Source of the DNA: Candidatus Krumholzibacteriota bacterium
Lineage (GTDB): Bacteria > Krumholzibacteriota > Krumholzibacteriia > Krumholzibacteriales > Krumholzibacteriaceae
Assembly: GCA_030672805.1 (NCBI GenBank)
Contig: DAOVFR010000194.1
Location: 1-5,032 of the forward strand
Direction of reading: 5' to 3'
DNA: 5,032 bases
The notes beneath the pieces were generated by a model, which saw nothing but the letters and a program-made list of their open reading frames with translations, did not search any database and was not told the origin of the DNA. Position numbers and translations under genes: made by a program. Positions 1 to 5,032 of the stretch are shown here, piece by piece; the first letter of the stretch is position 1; each line of letters starts with the position of its first letter.

Positions 1-1302
1 CTCGGGATCATCCACGCAAGAGAGAAGCCCGTCCAGCGTGAGGTAGTGAAGCGTCTCGACACCGAGGTACTCCCGGATCTCGTCCGCGGAATGATTCGAG
101 GCGATCAGCTCACCCCGTGTCGGCGTGTCGATGCCGTAATAGCAGGAATGGGTTACCGGCGGGGAACCGATCCTCAGGTGCACCTCCGCGGCGCCTGCCT
201 CTTTCAGCATCGATACGAGTTTCCGCATTGTCGATCCGCGGACAATCGAGTCATCGACAACGACGACACGCTTGCCGCGAAGAACCCCCCGGACAGGGTT
301 GAACTTGATACGCACATCCCCTTCCCGCACGCTCTGCCTCGGCTGGATGAATGTCCTGCCGACGTAGTGGTTCCGGATCAGGCCGATTTCGAAGGGAAGC
401 CGGGAAGCTTCCGTATATCCTAGAGCGATCGTGTTGCTCGAATCCGGCACCGATATAACGATGTCGGCTTCCGTAGGCAATTCCTCCGCCAGCCTTCTCC
501 CGAGCGCCCTCCTCACCTTATCGACATTCTGACCGAACACCCTGCTGTCCGGCCTCGAGAAATAGATGAACTCGAAGATACAGCGGGACAGCCGCTTTGC
601 CGGTTCGGCGAATCTCAGCCCCGAGAGCCCTCCCGCGCTCGCCGTCCATATCATGCCCGGTTCGATCTCCTGCACGTACTTGGCACGGATGATATCGAGG
701 GCACAGCTCTCCGAGGCGAAGATGTACGATTCGTTCAGCTTCCCGATACAGAGCGGCCTGAACCCGTGCGGGTCCCGCGCCGCGACGATCCGGTCCTTCA
801 TCAGGAACACGAGCGAGAATGCGCCTTCTACCTTGTTCAGCACTTCCACCAGCATCTCCTCGAACCCGCTCTTCCTGCTGCGTGCGATAAGATGGAGAAT
901 GACCTCGCTGTCCATCGTGCTCCTGAAAATGGAGCCATCCCGCTCCATGCCGCTTCTCAGCTCGACCACGTTGACGAGGTTTCCGTTGTGGGCGATGGCG
1001 ATCTTGCCGATCTTGCAGTCGACGAGGAATGGCTGTATGTTAACGTCCGTCGAAAGGCCGGTCGTCGAGTACCTGTTGTGTCCGATCGCGTGGGAGCCCT
1101 TGAGCCGCGAGATCTTCTCGGGTGGAAAGACCTTCGAAACAAGCCCCATCCCCTTGCACTCGCAGACGGTTTCACCGTCGGTGGTGATGATCCCGGAGCT
1201 TTCCTGGCCGCGGTGCTGGAGAGCGTACAGGCCGAGATATGTAAGCTGGGCGGCATTATCGCAGTTGAAAATGCCGAATACCGCGCATTCCTCTTTCAAC
1301 AC
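1..1302 (-). CDS. purF: Amidophosphoribosyltransferase PurF, 3' end cut by the window edge
   Basis: PurF catalyses the first committed step of purine synthesis: PRPP plus glutamine gives 5-phosphoribosylamine, in the cytoplasm. The 434 visible codons are open to the left edge. From GTG 1302 the protein has a 5-residue propeptide, then Cys6 in ECAVFGIF, the N-terminal nucleophile of the glutaminase domain. HRGQESSGI (about 29), HNRYSTTG (75), HNGNLVN (105), ARDPHGFRPL (175) and ASESCALD (196) follow. The phosphoribosyltransferase domain has the PRPP loop VVVVDDSIVRGST (346-358). Cys241 and Cys387 become 236 and 382 after propeptide removal, the positions of two [4Fe-4S] ligands in B. subtilis PurF. 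The other two (437 and 440 there) would lie just beyond the window, so about 35-45 residues are missing. The start is ambiguous: GTG 1302 lies 4 nt from GGAGG, TTG 1299 lies 7 nt from it. Both leave a propeptide. It starts 11 nt after the preceding gene, so one operon is likely. Confidence 0.97.
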   Translation of the reverse strand, partial: MLKEECAVFGIFNCDNAAQLTYLGLYALQHRGQESSGIITTDGETVCECKGMGLVSKVFPPEKISRLKGSHAIGHNRYSTTGLSTDVNIQPFLVDCKIGKIAIAHNGNLVNVVELRSGMERDGSIFRSTMDSEVILHLIARSRKSGFEEMLVEVLNKVEGAFSLVFLMKDRIVAARDPHGFRPLCIGKLNESYIFASESCALDIIRAKYVQEIEPGMIWTASAGGLSGLRFAEPAKRLSRCIFEFIYFSRPDSRVFGQNVDKVRRALGRRLAEELPTEADIVISVPDSSNTIALGYTEASRLPFEIGLIRNHYVGRTFIQPRQSVREGDVRIKFNPVRGVLRGKRVVVVDDSIVRGSTMRKLVSMLKEAGAAEVHLRIGSPPVTHSCYYGIDTPTRGELIASNHSADEIREYLGVETLHYLTLDGLLSCVDDPE

Positions 1303-1305
1303 GTG

Positions 1306-1313
1306 CCCTCCCC
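1306..1313 (-). promoter_or_regulatory. Ribosome binding site of purF (GGGGAGGG)
   Basis: GGGGAGGG begins directly after the TGA of the upstream gene. The GGAGG core ends 4 nt before GTG 1302 and 7 nt before TTG 1299. The spacing favours TTG 1299 while the codon type favours GTG 1302. The choice changes the PurF propeptide by one residue only. Confidence 0.7.
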
Positions 1314-1937
1314 TCAGTCGCGGCCGGATGCAGAGAGTATCTCGAAGGTCTGGTAATGTGGATTGAGCAGCAGTCCTTCCCTGCGCGTGCGTGTCACCAC
1401 GATACCCTCGACCTTTAGTTTCGCCCCGTCGAGTGAATCGGACGATACGATGAACCTCCATACCTCACCCGCCTTGAGCGACAGGACGGAAACACCGCTC
1501 AACCGGTCGTTCAACCTGCTTCTGAAACCCGATTCACGAATCCCGTCCCGTTCCCGGATCAGGCAGTCGATTGCAAAGATCCGCTCGCCCCGCTCCACAG
1601 CGGCCTCTTCCGATATCGGATAATCGTTCTCTACCTGCAGGTCACCCATCGACGGCGCAGCCTGCGGGGCGTCTTCCCCCCCCTGAAGCAGGAGCCGGTA
1701 GAGGTGCTTGTTCTGGTTGGTGAATGCGCTGTCGAACCTGATGACGCGGTCCACTTCCTTCAGGATCGATTCGCGGCCGGAACTCTCCACGTCCATCCTC
1801 CAATAGGAATAGCGCACGAGCCCCTTGAGATCGCCTGCGAATCCCAGTTTTTCGATCATGGTCATCCATGCCGTCTGCGCCACGAGATCGACAACCTTGA
1901 GCCGAACCCACAGCTCGAGACCTGCGTTCATACTCAC
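1314..1937 (-). CDS. purS: Putative double-length PurS (two PurS-like domains in tandem), FGAM synthase accessory subunit
   Basis: This 207-residue protein lies between purQ and purF. Canonical PurS is an about 80-residue beta-alpha-beta-beta-alpha-beta protein that dimerises and bridges PurL and PurQ. Residues 7-82 fit that pattern: strand LELWVRLKV, helix to EKLGF, then GLVRYSYWRMDVE where PurS has VR-x-GK followed by a hydrophobic strand, then a helix and LYRLL. Residues 119-201 repeat it: RIFAIDCLIRE, a D-x(5)-G loop (131-137), a helix to RLSG, VLSLKAGEVWRFIV, and LLLNPHYQTFEIL, close to the LLANPxIEDY ending of PurS. A low-complexity linker (about 85-117) joins them. The GTG start at 1937 overlaps the purQ stop (GTGA), suggesting translational coupling; ATG 1931 is an alternative start. 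The family assignment is my manual alignment and inference, supported by the absence of another purS in the window. It could instead be an unrelated hypothetical protein. Existence of the gene is close to certain. Confidence 0.62.
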   Translation of the reverse strand: MSMNAGLELWVRLKVVDLVAQTAWMTMIEKLGFAGDLKGLVRYSYWRMDVESSGRESILKEVDRVIRFDSAFTNQNKHLYRLLLQGGEDAPQAAPSMGDLQVENDYPISEEAAVERGERIFAIDCLIRERDGIRESGFRSRLNDRLSGVSVLSLKAGEVWRFIVSSDSLDGAKLKVEGIVVTRTRREGLLLNPHYQTFEILSASGRD

Positions 1938-2803
1938 CCCTCTCCCCCCTTTCCGATTCCGCCGCCCGGAGCGCTCGGATCAGCTTCCGCATGCAGAAGA
2001 AGAGACGAGAAGAAGGCCTGTCCCGGTCCCTCCGCTTCCATCGCCCCGGGATCGCCCGCCGCCCTGCGCCTCTTCCTCCCCCAGGCACCGGGAAGATCCT
2101 CGGGAACCTGCCTCAGCCAGGTCGCCCGCTCGGGGTGCGGCATCAGGGCGAGAACGTTCCCCTCCCGATTGCAGACACCGGCCATGTTCTCCATCGACCC
2201 GTTCGGATTGACGGGAAACGTGCCGGTGATCTTCCCCCGGTGATCGCAGTACCGGAGCACGATCTGACCGTTCGTCTTCAGCTCCGCGAGCAGTTCGTCG
2301 TTTGTTATGAATCTCCCCTCGGCGTGGGCGATCGGCACCGGAATCACCTCGGCCTCGCTGAATGATCCGGTCCACATACAGCCGCTTTCCTCTTTCCTCA
2401 GGAAGACCCACCTGCAGTAGTATCCCTCGCGGTCCGACATTACATTCGGCGCGAGAGCCAGGTCGATCCGTTCCCAGTGAATCCCCGGGATCAGCCCGGA
2501 CTCGACGAGGACCTGTGCCCCGTTGCAGATGCCGAGCACCGGTCTCCCGGCGGCGGCAAGTTCGCTCACCTTATCCATGATCCGGTCTTTGGACGCAACA
2601 ACGCCCGCTCTTATCCGATCCTGGTACGAGAACCCGCCGGGCAGAACAACGGCGGTGCAGGCATCCAGCAGCGCCGGATCATCATTCCAGCGGAAGATCC
2701 CCGCCTCGAGGCCTACCGACATCGCGGCGGCGGCCGTCTCGTACTCGCAGTTCACTCCGGGAAACTGGATGATCGCGACCTTTCCGTCAAAAATGCCGGC
2801 CAC
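1934..2803 (-). CDS. purQ: Phosphoribosylformylglycinamidine synthase glutaminase subunit PurQ
   Basis: PurQ is the class I glutamine amidotransferase subunit of FGAM synthase. It hydrolyses glutamine and passes ammonia to PurL. From GTG 2803 it has 289 residues: strand KVAIIQFPGVNCEYET near the N-terminus, LPGGFSYQD (54-62), nucleophile Cys93 in LGICNGAQ, and the His223/Glu225 pair in MPHPER. The triad is therefore intact. It is longer than the about 227-residue B. subtilis PurQ, with extra sequence around 134-200 and an Arg/Gly/Pro-rich insertion before the terminal FFSSLLLHAE. GTG 2803 is chosen because AAAGGAG lies 5 nt upstream and because it puts the KVAIIQFPG strand close to the N-terminus, as the family requires. 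A longer frame begins at GTG 2839 but adds 12 residues with no family counterpart. It sits 86 nt after the purL stop, and its own stop overlaps the next gene's start. Confidence 0.96.
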   Translation of the reverse strand: MAGIFDGKVAIIQFPGVNCEYETAAAAMSVGLEAGIFRWNDDPALLDACTAVVLPGGFSYQDRIRAGVVASKDRIMDKVSELAAAGRPVLGICNGAQVLVESGLIPGIHWERIDLALAPNVMSDREGYYCRWVFLRKEESGCMWTGSFSEAEVIPVPIAHAEGRFITNDELLAELKTNGQIVLRYCDHRGKITGTFPVNPNGSMENMAGVCNREGNVLALMPHPERATWLRQVPEDLPGAWGRKRRRAAGDPGAMEAEGPGQAFFSSLLLHAEADPSAPGGGIGKGGEG

Positions 2804-2808
2804 GCCCT

Positions 2809-2815
2809 CTCCTTT
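2809..2815 (-). promoter_or_regulatory. Ribosome binding site of purQ (AAAGGAG), decides the start
   Basis: AAAGGAG is followed by the 5-nt spacer AGGGC and then GTG 2803. This is the best Shine-Dalgarno match in the purL-purQ gap and favours GTG 2803 over the upstream in-frame GTG codons at 2818 and 2839. Confidence 0.8.
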
Positions 2816-2889
2816 CACATCCGCGTACGGGCGATCCACCCCGCCTCACCGCCCGGGACGGCCGTTCCGCCCACCGCCCGTTCTCTGTC

Positions 2890-4941
2890 TCATTCGTTTC
2901 TCTCGATACCGAATATCCACCGGCATCCGGTCATGAACGCCTCCTGAAGCTCTCCATGATCCCACGCCGCCAGCCTTGCGCCGCCGGCCGTTACCTCGAG
3001 CCCCGGACGGGACACTAGGGATCCAAGTTTGAACAATTTCACCCGGTTCCTCGCGCAGAGCGCCAGGACATCCCTTTCGATGCCCCCGGGAAGCTCGACG
3101 ATAAAGACGCCGGTCTCGGAAAAGAGGATCGTTTCCGGTCCGAGGCCGCACCCATTGAAAACGTCAAGGTTCAACGTGAATCCGAGGCTTCCGCCGCCGT
3201 TCTCGCCGATCATCATCCCGGCAAGCGCCGTGATCAGCCCGCCATGGCTCACGTCATGACACGCTCTGACCCACCCGTGATTGTGCATATCGATCACCGT
3301 TCGCATCTGTGCTCGTTCCCTCAGAAAATCGGCCTCGGGCACGTTTGCGCCGAGCGTGCCGTAGATCACACGGTAATACTCGCCACCGCCGAGTTCGTCA
3401 AGCGGCTCGCCGACAAGGTACAGCACATCTCCCTCGTCCTTGAACCGAATCGAACGGGATCGTGAATAATCCTCCACGACGCCCACACAGGCGACGATCG
3501 GCGACGGTGGAATCGACCTGCCGCTTTCGCCCTGGTTGTAGAAGCTCACATTGCCCGATACGACCGGGATCGGGCTGCCCTCGTGGGAAATGAGTCCGAT
3601 CCCGCGGCAGGCGTCGCCGATTCCGCGCACGCCCTCCGCGAATTCCCAGAAAATTTCCTCGACTTCCGGGTTGCCGTAATTGAGACAGTCGGTCACCGCC
3701 GAGGGAATGCCTCCGACCGCCGCAACGTTCCGGGCGGCCTCACACATGGCGAGCGCGCCCCCCTGGTATGGATCGATGATCCCGTAGAAGGGATTGCCGT
3801 CGACCGAGAACGCCAGCCCGACGCTGCGTCCCGGGAGCGGAGCGATCACGCCGGCATCCGCCTCTCCGGGCCTGACGACCGCACGGCCCTGCACCTCCGA
3901 ATCGTAACGGTGATAAACAAAATTCTTCGACGCGATGTTGGGCGATGAGAGCAGCGTGAGGAAATCGTCGTGGATAGAACGGTCCGGGTCGAACTCCGGT
4001 TCCTCGAATATCCGCCTCCGCGACTTTCTCGAACGGTCATACGAGATCCCGGTGGTGATGACATCCACAGGAGCCTCGCACAGGGTTTCCCCCCCGCTCA
4101 TGATCCTGTACACCCCGTCACCGGTGACCTCGCCGATAACGGCTGCTCCGGCCCCATGATAGATATGCGGCAGTTCGAAGTCCTCGTTGTAGATGCCGAG
4201 CACTTCGTCCACGATCTCATCCGGCACGGCGAGGCAGTACCGCTCCTGCGTCTCGGAGCACGAAACCACCGCCGGAGAGTATTGCCCGATGGCAAGGCTT
4301 ACACGGTCTAGATCGATGTTCACACCGAAACCGCCCGCGTGCGCCATCTCCGAAGTCACACAGGCGATGCCGCCCGCACCGAGATCCTTGAACCCCACAA
4401 CCACACCCCGCCGCCAGGCAAGCTCGAGTACCTTTTTGTTCGCCTCGGAGAGCACACGTTTGAGGAACGGGTCGGGGACCTGGACGGCCCCCCTGTTTGC
4501 CTCCTCCTCGCCGGCAAGGTCTTCCGAGGCGAACGCGGCCCCTCCGAACCCGGAATCGTCCGTCGGTTTCCCGACCAGTATCATCTTGTAAGGCCTGTCG
4601 GCGGCATCGGACGGCACCCTGCTTCTCAGTATCCGAGACTGCCTGACCAGGCCGACGGCGACGACGTTCACGAGGCAGTTCTCGTCATACCCGCTGTCGA
4701 ACACAATGTCACCGCCGAGGTTCGGAACCCCCAAGGGATTGCCGTACTGGGCGATTCCCTCGACGACTCCCCGGGCGATGGAGATCACCTGCTGCCCCTT
4801 CCCGCCGCGCGGATCGCCGAACCTGAGCGGGTCAAGGACCCCGACCACGTCGGCCCCCATGCAGTACACGTCGCGCACGATCCCGCCGATGCCCGTCGCG
4901 GCTCCCGTGATCAGCGCCACCTTGTCCTCGAACCGACGCAT
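2890..4941 (-). CDS. purL: FGAM synthase large subunit PurL with its N-terminus replaced by an SDR-like start (chimeric frame)
   Basis: PurL is the ATP-dependent synthetase of the FGAR to FGAM step. Residues 13-683 are clearly small-type PurL: GAATGIGGIVRDVYCMGA (13-30), LRFGDP (39-44), GVPNLGGDIVFDSGY (71-85), FGGAAFASEDL (132-142), KDLGAGGI (185-192), SETQER (229-234), the second-half start LSSPNIASK (331-339), PYQGGALAMCEAARN (391-405), NYGNPE (421-426), SGNVSFYNQ (462-470), CHDVSHGGL (561-569) and LFSET (606-610). Normal small PurL has about 100 residues before GAATG, with the SEHCSYKN-type and ESHNHPS-type motifs that carry catalytic histidines. Both are absent. Instead MRRFEDKVALIT (1-12) precedes, the typical start of an SDR with its TGAATGIG nucleotide-binding loop. 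As written, the product should be inactive. ATG 4941 has a good ribosome binding site. Either the frame is an assembly chimera or it is a true fusion. The purL identity is certain; the 5' end should not be trusted. Confidence 0.95.
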   Translation of the reverse strand: MRRFEDKVALITGAATGIGGIVRDVYCMGADVVGVLDPLRFGDPRGGKGQQVISIARGVVEGIAQYGNPLGVPNLGGDIVFDSGYDENCLVNVVAVGLVRQSRILRSRVPSDAADRPYKMILVGKPTDDSGFGGAAFASEDLAGEEEANRGAVQVPDPFLKRVLSEANKKVLELAWRRGVVVGFKDLGAGGIACVTSEMAHAGGFGVNIDLDRVSLAIGQYSPAVVSCSETQERYCLAVPDEIVDEVLGIYNEDFELPHIYHGAGAAVIGEVTGDGVYRIMSGGETLCEAPVDVITTGISYDRSRKSRRRIFEEPEFDPDRSIHDDFLTLLSSPNIASKNFVYHRYDSEVQGRAVVRPGEADAGVIAPLPGRSVGLAFSVDGNPFYGIIDPYQGGALAMCEAARNVAAVGGIPSAVTDCLNYGNPEVEEIFWEFAEGVRGIGDACRGIGLISHEGSPIPVVSGNVSFYNQGESGRSIPPSPIVACVGVVEDYSRSRSIRFKDEGDVLYLVGEPLDELGGGEYYRVIYGTLGANVPEADFLRERAQMRTVIDMHNHGWVRACHDVSHGGLITALAGMMIGENGGGSLGFTLNLDVFNGCGLGPETILFSETGVFIVELPGGIERDVLALCARNRVKLFKLGSLVSRPGLEVTAGGARLAAWDHGELQEAFMTGCRWIFGIERNE
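4885..4906 (-). other. Probable chimera junction (SDR / PurL shared GAATGIG coding stretch)
   Basis: This 22-nt stretch encodes GAATGIG (residues 13-19) plus one preceding G. Upstream of it the protein reads as an SDR N-terminus, and downstream as PurL. PurL proteins normally read PYQGAATG-[VI]-GG here, and SDRs read TGAA-[ST]-GIG. The same codons fit both genes, so it is the natural point for a short-overlap mis-join or for homology-driven recombination. The boundary is inferred from family knowledge; the exact breakpoint within the stretch cannot be seen. Confidence 0.7.
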
Positions 4942-4946
4942 GCCGC

Positions 4947-4953
4947 TCTCCTC
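4947..4953 (-). promoter_or_regulatory. Ribosome binding site of the frame starting at 4941 (GAGGAGA)
   Basis: GAGGAGA ends 5 nt before ATG 4941 (spacer GCGGC), a near-ideal Shine-Dalgarno. If the junction at 4885-4906 is an artefact, this site belongs to an SDR gene and not to purL. Confidence 0.75.
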
Positions 4954-4973
4954 GTCTCCCGTCGGAAAACGTG

Positions 4974-4979
4974 ACTATA
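4974..4979 (-). promoter_or_regulatory. Possible sigma-70 -10 element (TATAGT)
   Basis: TATAGT matches five of six bases of TATAAT and lies 32 nt before ATG 4941, which would give a leader of about 25 nt. No convincing -35 hexamer is present at 16-18 bp spacing (TCCTCA at 17 bp is poor), so this is a weak call. No purine riboswitch or obvious PurR box is seen in the 91 bases upstream of the ATG. Confidence 0.3.
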
Positions 4980-4985
4980 CAGGAC

Positions 4986-4996
4986 CCCCAGTGGGG
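4986..4996. repeat. 11-bp palindrome CCCCAGTGGGG
   Basis: This is a perfect inverted repeat with 5-bp arms around one central base. It sits just upstream of the possible -10 element, inside what would be the promoter spacer. It could be part of an operator, but a single palindrome this short in GC-rich DNA may be chance. Confidence 0.25.
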
Positions 4997-5032
4997 TGAG
5001 GAATGCGGGCTACACTTGCGCCCCTTGCGGCG

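Noticed and set aside
566..1366. 266-codon plus-strand frame, with others at 766-1356, 46-423 and 4339-4974
   Set aside because: They lie opposite purF or purL, which have full family motifs. Their translations are Arg/Pro/Ser-rich with no recognisable domain, typical of antisense shadows in GC-rich coding DNA.
1642..2088. 148-codon minus-strand frame spanning the purQ end and the PurS-like gene start
   Set aside because: It is out of frame with both, is composed of Arg/Gly-rich sequence, and overlaps two well-supported genes.
2804..2839. N-terminal extension of PurQ from GTG 2839
   Set aside because: The 12 extra residues have no PurQ counterpart, and the strong AAAGGAG site points to GTG 2803.
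2850..2880. Possible hairpin/terminator in the purL-purQ gap around the CGGCCG palindrome
   Set aside because: Complementary arms are short and interrupted and there is no T-run, so termination is not supported.
5004..5032. Possible divergent plus-strand gene beginning with ATG 5004 (MRATLAPLAA)
   Set aside because: Only nine full codons are visible and the Shine-Dalgarno spacing is poor; it cannot be supported.
5010..5032. Possible 3' end of an upstream minus-strand gene (TAG at 5012-5010)
   Set aside because: Only six codons precede the stop before the window edge, so any frame would look this way by chance.

Overview
The window is GC-rich (roughly 60% by eye). It carries one compact, co-directional block of de novo purine biosynthesis genes on the minus strand. 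Read in the direction of transcription (right to left) the order is purL, purQ, a 207-codon gene that I read as a double-length purS, and purF, which runs off the left edge. Shine-Dalgarno sites are strong and GTG starts are frequent. PurL and PurQ are of the separate-subunit (Bacillus/Thermotoga-like) type, and PurF is of the cysteine-propeptide, Fe-S-ligand type known from B. subtilis. The organism is therefore a bacterium outside the gamma-proteobacterial large-PurL lineage. Nothing here fixes the phylum, and an uncultured or metagenomic source is plausible.

Layout: 4942-5032 is leader sequence with a good ribosome binding site and a weak promoter-like element. 2890-4941 is purL. 2804-2889 is a GC-rich gap. 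1934-2803 is purQ. 1314-1937 is the PurS-like gene, whose GTG start overlaps the purQ stop. 1-1302 is purF, starting 11 bases after the PurS-like gene and lacking only its C-terminal tail. All long plus-strand frames are shadows of these genes. There is no gene-free stretch above 300 bases.

Functionally, PurF makes phosphoribosylamine from PRPP and glutamine. PurQ (glutaminase), PurS (scaffold) and PurL (synthetase) together convert FGAR to FGAM.

Two points stand out. (1) The PurL reading frame lacks about 95-100 N-terminal residues that every PurL needs, including both catalytic-histidine motifs. In their place are about a dozen residues that read as the N-terminus of a short-chain dehydrogenase/reductase (SDR). 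The join falls at a GAATGIG heptapeptide that both families share, encoded by a stretch of about 22 nt. An assembly chimera is the most economical explanation; a real gene fusion is the alternative. (2) The gene between purQ and purF has no obvious single-domain identity, but each half can be aligned by eye with the about 80-residue PurS fold. It looks like a covalently linked PurS dimer occupying the place of the otherwise missing purS.
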